From positions 27,434-91,433 of the forward strand of contig WOVA01000014.1 in assembly GCA_009773155.1 (NCBI GenBank): DNA of 64,000 nt, in the 5' to 3' direction. Below, one piece after another: positions 19,043 through 27,331 of the stretch (its first letter is position 1; every line of letters begins with the position of its first letter). The notes beneath the pieces were generated by a model. The model saw only the letters and a program-made list of their open reading frames with translations, did no database searches and was not told the DNA's origin. The stretch is from Elusimicrobiota bacterium (GTDB taxonomy: Bacteria > Elusimicrobiota > Elusimicrobia > Elusimicrobiales > UBA9959). Position numbers and translations under genes: made by a program.

Positions 19043-20446
19043 TCAGACTCCGGCGGCGCTTTTGCGGCCGTAAATGTCCCCGAAGCGGACGATATCGTCC
19101 TCGCCGGTATATTCCCCGTTCTGCACCTCTATCATCTCCAGCGGCACCCGGCCGGGATTCTCCAGGCGGTGGCTGGTGGACTTGGGCACGTAGGTGCTTT
19201 CGTTCTCATGCACCATCGAAACTTTCTTGCCTATCGTGACCTTGGCGGTGCCTTTCACTATTATCCAATGCTCGCTGCGGTGATAGTGCAGCTGATGGCT
19301 GAGCTTCTGGTTGGGCTTCACCACGATGCGTTTGATCTTGTAGCGCGGGCCCTCTTCGAGCACGGTATAAGAACCCCAGGGACGGTAGGTGGTGGTATGC
19401 TCCACCACCTCCTTGCGCTTGCGCTCCTTGAGCTGGTCCACCACTTCCTTGACCCGCTGGGCCTGGCCCTTTTTGACCACCAGCAGGGCGTCTTCCGTAT
19501 CGATTATTATCAGGTCCTTGACGCCAACGACTGAGATGAGGCGCTTGCCGCCGTAAACCGTGGTATTGCGGGTATCAAGGTCCAGCACGTCGCCGATATT
19601 GACGTTGCCCGAGGCGTCGGGCTTTACGACCTCGTGCAGCGAGTCCCAGGAGCCGACGTCGGACCAGAGTATGGTCATAGGGAGCACGGCGGCGCGTCTG
19701 GACTTCTCCATTACGGCGTAGTCGATGGAGATGGCCGGCATGGACTTGAATTCGGAAACCATTTTGGCGAAAGAGGCGCCCATCCGGCGGCTGATCTCGG
19801 GAGCGTAAGCCTTGAATTCGGAAAGCATCGTGCCGATGGTGAACGAGAACATCCCCGAATTCCAGTAATAATCCCCCGCCTTAAGATATCCACCGGCGGT
19901 CTTGAGGTCCGGCTTCTCGGCGAACCTGGCGACTTTGAAGACTCCCCCGCCCTGGGATGAACCCTTGCGGATATAGCCGTAACCGGTCTCGGGCCGGGAC
20001 GGTTTTATGCCGAAAGTCACTATGCCGCCCGCCTTGGCCGCGGTTTCGGCCTGCCCGGCGTAGGCGGCGAATTTTTCCACCGGCTCTATGATATGGTCCG
20101 AGGGGCAGATGAAGATGACCTCGTCCTTGCCGCATTTGAGCTTCTCCTGGCAGTATTTGATGACCAGCGCTATGGCCGGCGCGGTATTGCGGCCGACGGG
20201 CTCGAGGATGACATTGTCGGCTATGGAGGGCGAAACGGAGCGCAGGTCTTCCTGCACGTGGAAGCGGTAATCCTCGTTGGTGATGACGAAGATGTCCTTG
20301 AGCGGCACTACGGCCGCGAGGCGCTCCACCGTCTGGCAGAGCAGCGATTTCCCCCCGTTGAGCTTTATGAACTGCTTGGGCAGGCCGTAGCGCGAGACCG
20401 GCCAGAGCCTGGTGCCGGACCCGCCGGCGAGTATGACAGCCTTCAT
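19043..20446 (-). CDS. manC: Mannose-1-phosphate guanylyltransferase / mannose-6-phosphate isomerase
   Basis: 467 aa, full length for bifunctional ManC/AlgA. N-terminal nucleotidyltransferase ([21 protein letters not shown]) makes GDP-mannose. C-terminal cupin (HYHRSEHWIIVKGTAKV) isomerises fructose-6-P to mannose-6-P. Its ATG overlaps the stop of the upstream nucleotidyltransferase gene (ATGA), so translation is coupled. Supplies the substrate of the two Gmd proteins encoded upstream in the same operon. Confidence 0.96.
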   Translation of the reverse strand: MKAVILAGGSGTRLWPVSRYGLPKQFIKLNGGKSLLCQTVERLAAVVPLKDIFVITNEDYRFHVQEDLRSVSPSIADNVILEPVGRNTAPAIALVIKYCQEKLKCGKDEVIFICPSDHIIEPVEKFAAYAGQAETAAKAGGIVTFGIKPSRPETGYGYIRKGSSQGGGVFKVARFAEKPDLKTAGGYLKAGDYYWNSGMFSFTIGTMLSEFKAYAPEISRRMGASFAKMVSEFKSMPAISIDYAVMEKSRRAAVLPMTILWSDVGSWDSLHEVVKPDASGNVNIGDVLDLDTRNTTVYGGKRLISVVGVKDLIIIDTEDALLVVKKGQAQRVKEVVDQLKERKRKEVVEHTTTYRPWGSYTVLEEGPRYKIKRIVVKPNQKLSHQLHYHRSEHWIIVKGTAKVTIGKKVSMVHENESTYVPKSTSHRLENPGRVPLEMIEVQNGEYTGEDDIVRFGDIYGRKSAAGV

Positions 20447-21003
20447 AGTTTCCCCAGTATAGGCATTATTTTCCTCGGTATATCCTCTTCCGGTTTTATG
20501 GCGGCCAGGGGTTTAAGTCTTTCAAGTATGGTTTTTTTATCCAGGGCCGCGCCCTGACGCGCCACTATAGTGCGAAGGTCGGCCAGGTCTTTATCCCTGC
20601 AGGCGAAAGCTTTCATCACGGCCAGGTCCTCGGCCGAGCAGGTAAGCAGCCTTACCGACGGCGAAAAATCGAAGTAAGACGCCCTGTCGATTATCTCTTC
20701 CTCGAAGTCGAAAGCGGCGAGCGAGATATCGAACCTGGCGCCGTTGCCGGCTTCCACCGGCAAAACCCTGTTGTCGCGCGCGAAGGCCACGGCGTCGTTT
20801 ATCCGGGGCCGGTACGCGGCGATTATTTCGCGCGCCACTTCTTCTTCCCCGCCGAAACCGGTCAGCAGGGAGATATCCGCGTCCAGCGTAAGGCGCGGCT
20901 CGCCCCAGCGCTGAAGGGCTATGCCGCCTATAAAGCAGAATTTCCAGCGTTTGCCGGCCAGGAAGCGCTGCAGTTCGCCGGCGGCTTCAAAAAGAGTTTT
21001 CAT
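20443..21003 (-). CDS. Minimal nucleotidyltransferase (MNT/DUF6036-like)
   Basis: 186 aa from ATG 21003. Nucleotidyltransferase signature FIGGIALQRWGEPRLTLDAD (GG...DxD). It ends in a helical region with ECR-like SAEDLAVMKAF. The 244-aa track version is an over-extension into the previous gene. Overlaps both neighbours by 4 nt (ATGA). Related proteins are toxin-like enzymes or antitoxins of two-gene cassettes; here the partner would be the 70-aa protein just upstream. Not an obvious sugar enzyme. Confidence 0.75.
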   Translation of the reverse strand: MKTLFEAAGELQRFLAGKRWKFCFIGGIALQRWGEPRLTLDADISLLTGFGGEEEVAREIIAAYRPRINDAVAFARDNRVLPVEAGNGARFDISLAAFDFEEEIIDRASYFDFSPSVRLLTCSAEDLAVMKAFACRDKDLADLRTIVARQGAALDKKTILERLKPLAAIKPEEDIPRKIMPILGKL

Positions 21004-21212
21004 GGGCGCAGCCTCTTGAAATATTTCCGCATCTCCACCATCCCGGTCAAGGGCCGGTCGTAAGTTTTCATGGCGCACAGATACGCGTCTTCCAGCAGAA
21101 GAATGGCGTTGGCCGTGTCGCCGGAGGCTATTTCCGCCTGCCGCAGGGGTTCCATGGCCCGGGCGGAACGCAGCCATTGGCCGGCGCAGGCGCGCATGTC
21201 CCCGGCGGTCAT
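21000..21212 (-). CDS. Small helical protein paired with the nucleotidyltransferase
   Basis: 70 aa, predicted all-helical, rich in Ala/Arg/Leu. Not recognised. It overlaps gmd at its start and the nucleotidyltransferase at its end, both by 4 nt, which strongly supports translation. Likely the second half of a nucleotidyltransferase cassette (HEPN-like or antitoxin-like role is inference). Confidence 0.65.
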   Translation of the reverse strand: MTAGDMRACAGQWLRSARAMEPLRQAEIASGDTANAILLLEDAYLCAMKTYDRPLTGMVEMRKYFKRLRP

Positions 21213-22237
21213 AACCGCACCTTCTTTCCGTCGAGACGGTTAAGTTCCGCTTCTACCATGATACGGGCCAGTTCCTCGAACTTCGTCTTCGGCTCCCAGC
21301 CCAGGACCCTTTTCGCCTTGGCGGCGTCGCCGACCAGTTCTTTCACGTCGGCCGGGCGATAGAATTCTTTAGAGACCTCGACCCTGACCCTGCCGGTAGC
21401 GGCGTCGACGCCCTTTTCTTCCAGGCCCGCGCCCTTCCATTCCAGCCCGACGCCGGCGGCGGCAAAAACGGTGCCGATAAAATCGCGCACGGAGTGGACC
21501 TCGCCGGTGGCCAGGATATAATCGTCGGCCGCGGGCTGCTGGAGGACGCGCCACATGGCGTCGACATATTCCCGGGCGTAACCCCAGTCGCGCAGCGCGT
21601 CCAGGTTGCCGACGGCGACTTTCTCCTGGAGGCCCCTGCCGATGCGGGCCGCGGCGGAGGCGATCTTGCGGGTCACGAATTCCTCGCCGCGCAGGGGGCT
21701 TTCGTGGTTGAACAGTATGCCGTTGCAGGCGTATATATTCTGCGTCTGGCGGTAATTTACCGTGAGCCAATGGGCGTAGAGCTTGCTGACGGCGTACGGG
21801 CTCCTGGGATGAAAATCGGTGGTCTCGTTCTTCTGCGCGCTGCCCACGCTGCCGAAAAGTTCCGCCGTGCTGGCCTGGAAGAACCGGGCCTGCGGGCAGG
21901 TCTTGCGTACGCCTTCCAGCAGCCGGGCCACGCCCACCGCGTTCACCTCCGCGGTAAGGACCGGCCGGGTAAAGGAGGTCAGCACGAAACTCTGGGCGGC
22001 GAAGTTGTATATCTCGTCGGGCCGGACGCTTGCGAGCGCGGCGCATATGCCGGGCTCGTCCAGAAGGTCGAGCGCGACCTCCCTGACCCTGCCCTCTATC
22101 CCCAGCTCGCGCAGGCGCCAGGCCCCGGCGTCGCCGGGGATATCGGCGCCGCAGACCTCGTAGCCTTTTTCCAGCAGGAAACGGGACAGGTACGCCCCGT
22201 CCTGTCCGCGATAGCCGGTGATCAGCGCTTTCTTCAT
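21209..22237 (-). CDS. GDP-mannose 4,6-dehydratase family protein (second copy)
   Basis: 342 aa extended SDR. NADP motif GYRGQDGAYL (canonical Gmd has GITGQDG), TAELFG, catalytic YAVSK, and the Gmd hallmark [21 protein letters not shown]-terminal FYRPADVKELVGDAAKAK also matches Gmd. It lacks about 30 aa compared with the neighbouring copy. It may be a redundant dehydratase or may have drifted to act on another GDP-hexose. Start overlaps the previous stop (TGATG). Confidence 0.85.
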   Translation of the reverse strand: MKKALITGYRGQDGAYLSRFLLEKGYEVCGADIPGDAGAWRLRELGIEGRVREVALDLLDEPGICAALASVRPDEIYNFAAQSFVLTSFTRPVLTAEVNAVGVARLLEGVRKTCPQARFFQASTAELFGSVGSAQKNETTDFHPRSPYAVSKLYAHWLTVNYRQTQNIYACNGILFNHESPLRGEEFVTRKIASAAARIGRGLQEKVAVGNLDALRDWGYAREYVDAMWRVLQQPAADDYILATGEVHSVRDFIGTVFAAAGVGLEWKGAGLEEKGVDAATGRVRVEVSKEFYRPADVKELVGDAAKAKRVLGWEPKTKFEELARIMVEAELNRLDGKKVRL

Positions 22238-23364
22238 CAGCAGTTCTTTACCGCGGCGTAGCCGCCCCGCCTGAGGTGCAGTTCGCTCAGAGCCAGCTTG
22301 AGGTCGGAGGCGGCCATCTCGGCGGCCAGCATGCCGGCGGTGGTTTCGGGAGTCCAGCCCAGGACCCTTTTGGCCTTGGACGGATCGCCCAGCAGGGTCT
22401 CCACCTCGGCGGGCCTGTAGAAGCGGGGGTCCACCCGCACGATGGTATCGCCTTTTTTTATCTTGATATCATGGGGGTCCATACCCTCCGGCGCTTCCAC
22501 GGACTTCACGATCCCCGTTTCCTCTTCGGCCTTGCCCTTCCAGGCAAGCCTTATCCCCAGCTCCGCGGCGGCCATCTCTATGAAGCGGCGCACGGAATAC
22601 TGCTTGCCCGTGGCGATGACGAAATCCTCCGGCTTATTCTGCTGCAGGATGAGCCACATCGCGCGCACGTAATCCCGGGCGTGGCCCCAGTCGCGCAGGG
22701 AGTTCATATTGCCCATGTAAAGGCAGGGCTGCGTGCCCAGCAGTATCCGGCCCAGGGCGCGGGTTATCTTGCGGGTGACGAATTCCTCGCCGCGCAGCGG
22801 GCTCTCGTGGTTGAAGAGGATGCCGTTGCAGGCGAACATACCGTAGGACTCGCGGTAATTGACGGTTATCCAGTAGGCGTACATCTTGGCCACGCCGTAG
22901 GGACTGCGGGGATGGAAAGGGGTCTTCTCGCTCTGCGGTATCTCGCGGACCTTGCCGTAAAGCTCGGAGGTGGAGGCCTGGTAGATGCGCGTTTTTCTGG
23001 CAAGGCCCAGCAGCCGCACCGACTCCAGTATGCGCATCGTGCCCAGTCCGTCGCAGTCGGCGGTGTATTCCGGCGCGTCGAAGCTGACCGCCACATGGCT
23101 CTGGGCGCCCAGGTTGTATATCTCCTCGGGCTTTATCTCGGATATGACGCGGGTGAGGTTGGTGGAATCGGTCAGGTCGCCGTAATGCAGCCTGACCTTG
23201 GAGGCCGCGGGATTGGCCAGGTCGCAGATATGGTCTATGCGGGCGGTGTTATGGGAGGCGGAGCGGCGGCGCAGGCCGTGGACCTCGTAGCCTTTGCCGA
23301 GAAGGAGTTCCGCGAGATAGAAGCCGTCCTGTCCTGTTATGCCGGTGATGAGAGCTTTTTTCAT
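22237..23364 (-). CDS. gmd: GDP-mannose 4,6-dehydratase
   Basis: 375 aa, full length. Converts GDP-mannose to GDP-4-keto-6-deoxymannose with bound NADP. Motifs [20 protein letters not shown], catalytic [40 protein letters not shown]. The track start is 17 codons too early; ATG 23364 (MKKALITG) matches the family. First gene of the gmd-gmd2-small ORF-nucleotidyltransferase-manC operon, with a -10 box at 23442-23447. Confidence 0.96.
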   Translation of the reverse strand: MKKALITGITGQDGFYLAELLLGKGYEVHGLRRRSASHNTARIDHICDLANPAASKVRLHYGDLTDSTNLTRVISEIKPEEIYNLGAQSHVAVSFDAPEYTADCDGLGTMRILESVRLLGLARKTRIYQASTSELYGKVREIPQSEKTPFHPRSPYGVAKMYAYWITVNYRESYGMFACNGILFNHESPLRGEEFVTRKITRALGRILLGTQPCLYMGNMNSLRDWGHARDYVRAMWLILQQNKPEDFVIATGKQYSVRRFIEMAAAELGIRLAWKGKAEEETGIVKSVEAPEGMDPHDIKIKKGDTIVRVDPRFYRPAEVETLLGDPSKAKRVLGWTPETTAGMLAAEMAASDLKLALSELHLRRGGYAAVKNC

Positions 23365-23441
23365 GTCGTCTGGAAGTCCTCCGTAAAACTCCGCGCAATA
23401 TAAAAGCAAAATCACGGGAGGTGCCCCGTAGTGATATCTAT

Positions 23442-23447
23442 ATTATA
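23442..23447 (-). promoter_or_regulatory. Extended -10 promoter of the gmd operon
   Basis: Minus-strand TGCTATAAT about 78 nt before the gmd ATG. It shares the 14-mer CCTTTGCTATAATA with the gap promoter. No strong -35 box. Confidence 0.5.
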
Positions 23448-23498
23448 GCAAAGGAGGACCGGGCGGGAAAACCCGGCTAAAGCACCCGGCTAAAACGG

Positions 23499-24242
23499 CT
23501 AAAGCGCAACCTCAAGGCCGTCGCTGGCGGCCAGCGTATCGCGAAAGGTATTTTTCGCCATCCGGAGGGCCGTACCCCGCAGGCCGGGCTTATGGTAGCG
23601 CTCGGCGGAAAAATGGGTCAGTATCAGTTTTTTGGCGCCGGACTCCGCGGCCAGCCGCGCGGCCGTCTCCGGGTTGAAATGCGGCCAGAGCGGATTGGTC
23701 TCGCCCGGCAGGTGGGCGCATTCGGTTATGAGCGCGTCGGCGCCGCGGGCGAGTTCCAGCGCGTTGGGGCAGTAGCCGGTGTCGGTACAGTAGGTCACGA
23801 CTTTTCCCTCCAGCGCCAGCCGGAAGCCCAGGACCGGGTCGGCGTGGACCAGCGGCAGCGCCTTCACGCGGAACGGGAGCCGGGCGTTCTCCGACGGTAA
23901 TTCCAGTATTTTAACCGGATAGGGAAGTTTGGCCAGCGGCACGGTGAACGGCCTGCCGACGAACTTTTTAAGGATACGGCGCGTTCCTTTCTGGCCGCAG
24001 ATGGTAAGGCCCTTTTTGAACTTAAACTTGACCAGCGTGTGCAGACCGGCGATATGGTCGAGGTGAAAATGGCTGAGCAGGATGAAAACGGGCCTGGTCC
24101 CGTCGCAATATTTATCCAGTTTGTAGAGGCCGTTGCCCGCGTCCAGGACTATGTCCCAGCGGCGCGTCTTTATCAGCGCGCAGACGGTATTGCCCGTAGC
24201 GGTGTCATACCAGCCGTTGGTGCCCAGGAATACAAGGTTCAT
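23499..24242 (-). CDS. MBL-fold metallo-hydrolase (RNase Z-like)
   Basis: 247 aa. Metallo-beta-lactamase fold with the zinc motif SHFHLDHIAG, a later ligand in TDTGYCPN, and a histidine in LTHFSAE. The order resembles RNase Z / ElaC-type hydrolases, but the exosite is not evident and the substrate is unknown. The T of its ATG is the first base of the 27-bp terminal repeat of the MITE-like element, so the element fills the space where a ribosome binding site or promoter would be. Confidence 0.85.
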   Translation of the reverse strand: MNLVFLGTNGWYDTATGNTVCALIKTRRWDIVLDAGNGLYKLDKYCDGTRPVFILLSHFHLDHIAGLHTLVKFKFKKGLTICGQKGTRRILKKFVGRPFTVPLAKLPYPVKILELPSENARLPFRVKALPLVHADPVLGFRLALEGKVVTYCTDTGYCPNALELARGADALITECAHLPGETNPLWPHFNPETAARLAAESGAKKLILTHFSAERYHKPGLRGTALRMAKNTFRDTLAASDGLEVAL

Positions 24243-24435
24243 TATTGACCTACGCGTAAGTAATAGAAATGCTGGCCGGGCCGATTTTGGAGCGAGACAA
24301 GGAACGAGGAGCGCGCATAGCGGGGGCTATGTAAGCGACTCACTCACAGACCGCCGGTATGCTCGTTCGTCGCGCCTCGCATTCATCTCAAATCCAAGCC
24401 TCCAGAAATTCTATTACTTACGCGTAGGTCAATAA
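24242..24435. mobile_element. MITE-like element with 27-bp perfect terminal inverted repeats
   Basis: The ends (24242-24268 and 24409-24435) are perfect inverted repeats beginning TTATTGACCTACGCG. The inner part stays imperfectly palindromic almost to the centre, so the whole 194 bp can fold into one long hairpin. It has no coding capacity. It occupies the exact gap between two genes of one operon: its right end supplies the stop codon of the dehydratase gene and its left end touches the ATG of the hydrolase gene. I see no second copy in the window. Confidence 0.85.
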
Positions 24436-25643
24436 CGGCTCTTCAGCCCCTTCGACCGGAGGAACTCCGCCACGGTCTTTATGAAGTAGGCCACGTGGCG
24501 CGGGCCCAGGTCCTGGTGCACGCCGATGTGCAGGCCGTTGTCGCCCACATACTCGGCCTCGGGGAACTGCCCTTTCTTATAGCCGAGGAAGGCGAAGCCC
24601 GGGCACTGGGTGGGCATCGACGAGAAAAGGTGGCGGGTCTCAATGCCGGCCCGCTCCAGGTACACGCCCAGCTCGTTGCGGGTGAACGGGGCCTTTGGCG
24701 AACGGATGATGGCGAAGGCGTGCGGGCCTATCTTTTCGTGCTTCTCCTCTTTTATCGTGTAGAGCCAGGGCGAGAAGCGGTCGAACTTCTTTATCATCGA
24801 GAGGAGGTTGGAGCGGCGCCTGGCGATTATCCGGCGGTAATTATCCATGCTGCCTATGCCGACGGCGGCTTCCAGTTCGTTCATCTTGCAGGAATAGCCT
24901 ATGCGCTCGAAGACGAAGCGTATGTCGGAGCCCTCGCCGTGCCTGAAGCGCTTGTCGCAGAAGGCGCCGGCGGCGTTGACGACGCAGACCCTGCATTTGC
25001 AGGCCCGGCCGTGGCTGCGCAGCGAGCGCAGGACTTCGGCGAAGTCCCCGCGGTCGGTGGTGACGATGCCGCCCTCGATGGTGGTGATGATATGGGCGAT
25101 ATAGGTGCTGTAGGCGGCCATGTCGCCCAGCGTGCCCGCGTTGCGGCCCTTGTAAACCGCGCCGTGCGCCTCGGCGGCGTCCTCCACGACGTAGAGTCCG
25201 TGCTTTTTGGCTATGCGGTTGACCGCGTCCATGTCGGCCGGCTTGCCCATCAGGTGCACCGGCATGATGGCGCGGGTGCGTTTTGTTATGGCCCGCTCTA
25301 TCTTTTTCGGGTCGATATTGAGAGTGTGCCGCTCCACGTCCACGAAGACGGGCCTGAAGCCGGCGTGAAGCACGGCGTTGCCGGTGGCGACGAAGGACAG
25401 GGCGGGGACGATGACCTCGTCGCCCCGCTTCGCGCCGAAATCGTGCAGGACCGCCAGGGCGAGAATATCGGCGTCGGTGCCGGTGCTCACCGCCACGGCC
25501 TCCTTCGTCCCGGTCAGGGCGGCGAATTTGGACTCGAACTCGCGCACCAGGCGGCCGCTGGAGAGTTTAAGCGTGTCGAGCGCCTCGTTTATAAGGCGGC
25601 GGGACCCGGGGGTGACGGCTATCGTGCCGAAAGGGATCTTCAT
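24429..25643 (-). CDS. PLP-dependent NDP-4-keto-6-deoxyhexose 3-dehydratase (RfbH/ColD-like)
   Basis: 404 aa, DegT/StrS fold. The PLP-binding lysine is replaced by histidine (YIAHIITTIEGG, His184), the hallmark of ColD and RfbH/E1 3-dehydratases rather than aminotransferases. PLP Asp in VVEDAAEAHG (Asp155). A cysteine set C-x-C-x2-C-x8-C (residues 215-229, RACKCRVC...FCDKRF) lies where RfbH/E1 enzymes bind their [2Fe-2S] cluster. With Gmd in the next operon the likely substrate is GDP-4-keto-6-deoxymannose, on the way to a 3,6-dideoxyhexose such as colitose; this is inference. The stop codon lies inside the MITE-like repeat, so the C-terminus may have been altered. Confidence 0.8.
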   Translation of the reverse strand: MKIPFGTIAVTPGSRRLINEALDTLKLSSGRLVREFESKFAALTGTKEAVAVSTGTDADILALAVLHDFGAKRGDEVIVPALSFVATGNAVLHAGFRPVFVDVERHTLNIDPKKIERAITKRTRAIMPVHLMGKPADMDAVNRIAKKHGLYVVEDAAEAHGAVYKGRNAGTLGDMAAYSTYIAHIITTIEGGIVTTDRGDFAEVLRSLRSHGRACKCRVCVVNAAGAFCDKRFRHGEGSDIRFVFERIGYSCKMNELEAAVGIGSMDNYRRIIARRRSNLLSMIKKFDRFSPWLYTIKEEKHEKIGPHAFAIIRSPKAPFTRNELGVYLERAGIETRHLFSSMPTQCPGFAFLGYKKGQFPEAEYVGDNGLHIGVHQDLGPRHVAYFIKTVAEFLRSKGLKSRY

Positions 25644-26332
25644 TTTAGTTCCTCCAGCGCCCTGGCGTAGCCTTCGGGCGTGCCTATGTCCAGCAGAGGG
25701 GCGCCGGTCTCCCAGGCGCGCACCTGCCCGGCCGCGGCCAGCGCGGGCAGCAGGTCGCGTTCCATGGAGTACCTGACGCCCGGCGGGACTCTTTCCAGGA
25801 CGGTCTTCTCCAGCATGTATATCCCGGCGTTGACCAGGCCGGGGCCGGACGCGGACTTCTCCGCGAAAGCGAGCAGCCTGCCGTTCTCCCCGACGGAGAG
25901 GGCCCCGAAGGCGCCGGCGTCGTCGCGGCGGGAGGCGGCCAGCGAGACGGGCGAGCCGCCGGCCGCGTGGAACGAGGCGAAAGCCTCCAGGTCGGCGCGG
26001 CAGAAAGAATCGCCGTTGAGCAGCAGGAAGCGCGGCGTGCCGATCAGGCGCCCGGCGTTCTTCACCGCGCCGGCGGTATCGAGCGGCTCGGCCTCTATGG
26101 AGACCACTATCTCCAGGCCGGGCCGGCCGCCGTGAAAATGTTCCTCTATCATGCGGCCCATGTGGCCGGCGCAGAGGACGAAGCGGCGGAAGCCGAAGCC
26201 GGCCGCGTATTTCATCAGCAGGTCCAGGAAGGCGCCGCCGCCGACGGCGGCCAGCGGCTTGGGGCGGTCGGAGACCACGCTCCTGAGCCTGGTCCCCTTT
26301 CCGCCGCAGAGTATGACCGCGTCCATGCTCAT
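25640..26332 (-). CDS. hddC: D-glycero-D-manno-heptose 1-phosphate guanylyltransferase-like
   Basis: 230 aa NTP transferase: LCGGKGTRLRSVVSDRPKP, then LLLNGDSF. This is the HddC-type fold making GDP-heptose from heptose-1-P. The track ORF is over-extended; ATG 26332 overlaps the stop of the kinase gene (ATGA). Directly follows the HddA-like kinase, which strengthens the call. GmhA and GmhB are not in the window. Confidence 0.82.
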   Translation of the reverse strand: MSMDAVILCGGKGTRLRSVVSDRPKPLAAVGGGAFLDLLMKYAAGFGFRRFVLCAGHMGRMIEEHFHGGRPGLEIVVSIEAEPLDTAGAVKNAGRLIGTPRFLLLNGDSFCRADLEAFASFHAAGGSPVSLAASRRDDAGAFGALSVGENGRLLAFAEKSASGPGLVNAGIYMLEKTVLERVPPGVRYSMERDLLPALAAAGQVRAWETGAPLLDIGTPEGYARALEELK

Positions 26333-27312
26333 CGGTTGTAGAAGATCACCGAACTGCCGGAATCCTCGAATTTGAACGGCACGCGCAGCAGTTTGCGCAG
26401 CGCGCGCCGGATCGCCGCCTGCTTCCCGGGACCGGCGAAGAACAGCATGAAGCCGCCGCCGCCGGCGCCCAGCACCTTGCCTCCCAGCGCGCCCGCGCGG
26501 CGGGCCGAGGCGTAGATCTCGTCGAGGGCCGGCGTGGTGATGCGGTCGGTCAGCGAGCGCTTGAGCAGCCAGCTCTCGTGCAGCAGCCGGCCGAAGGCGG
26601 AGATATCCCCGCGTCCGTCTATTATCTCCACGGCGCGGTCCACCATGTCGCACATCCTGGAAAGCTCCCTGCCCTTGGCCGGGGTACATTTGACCTGCGC
26701 CGCGGCTATATCGGAGGCGGTGCGCTGTATGCCGGTGTAGAACAGCAGCAGGCGGTCCTGGAACTCCTTCATGCGCCCGGCGGAGGCGGTCAGCGGGCAG
26801 ACCTGCAGATGGCGCTTCGGGCCGAAACTTATAAGATTGCAGCCGCCGTAGGCGGCCGCCACCTGGTCCTGCGCGCCGACGTTCTCTTTGAGTATGTCCT
26901 GCTCGATCCGTATAGCGTCCAGGGCCAGCCTGTCCGCCGGCACCATCCGTCCCTTGAGAGCGTAGAGGGCTTTCAGCAGCCCGACGGTGAAAGAGGAGCT
27001 GGACCCTATGCCGGAGCGGGCCGGCAGGTCGCCGTCGTGATGTATCTCCACGCCGTCCTTTATCCGCATGAAGCGCAGGCAGGCGCGCACCGACGGGTGC
27101 TTTATCTCGGAGATCCTCATCACGTCCTCGGTGCGCGAATAGACGATGCGGTGCTTGTGGTCGTGGAAGGGCGGCAGCCAGCGGCAGGTGATATAGCAGT
27201 ATTTGTCTATGGTGGCCGAGAGCACCTGCCCTTTATTGCTGCGGTACCACGAGGGATAGTCGGTCCCGCCCCCGAAGAACGAGATCCTGTAGGGCGTCCT
27301 GCTGATTATCAT
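26329..27312 (-). CDS. hddA: D-glycero-D-manno-heptose 7-phosphate kinase-like (GHMP family)
   Basis: 327 aa GHMP kinase. It begins MIISRTPYRISFFGGGTDYP, has the ATP loop LPARSGIGSSSS and the C-terminal motif KVLGAGGGGFMLFF, the usual pattern of HddA. Phosphorylates C1 of heptose-7-P in the GDP-heptose route. Third gene from the end of the operon with epimerase, hddC and the 3-dehydratase, all overlapping or within 20 nt. Confidence 0.86.
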   Translation of the reverse strand: MIISRTPYRISFFGGGTDYPSWYRSNKGQVLSATIDKYCYITCRWLPPFHDHKHRIVYSRTEDVMRISEIKHPSVRACLRFMRIKDGVEIHHDGDLPARSGIGSSSSFTVGLLKALYALKGRMVPADRLALDAIRIEQDILKENVGAQDQVAAAYGGCNLISFGPKRHLQVCPLTASAGRMKEFQDRLLLFYTGIQRTASDIAAAQVKCTPAKGRELSRMCDMVDRAVEIIDGRGDISAFGRLLHESWLLKRSLTDRITTPALDEIYASARRAGALGGKVLGAGGGGFMLFFAGPGKQAAIRRALRKLLRVPFKFEDSGSSVIFYNR

Positions 27313-27331
27313 TCCTTATCTCCCGGCCGTC

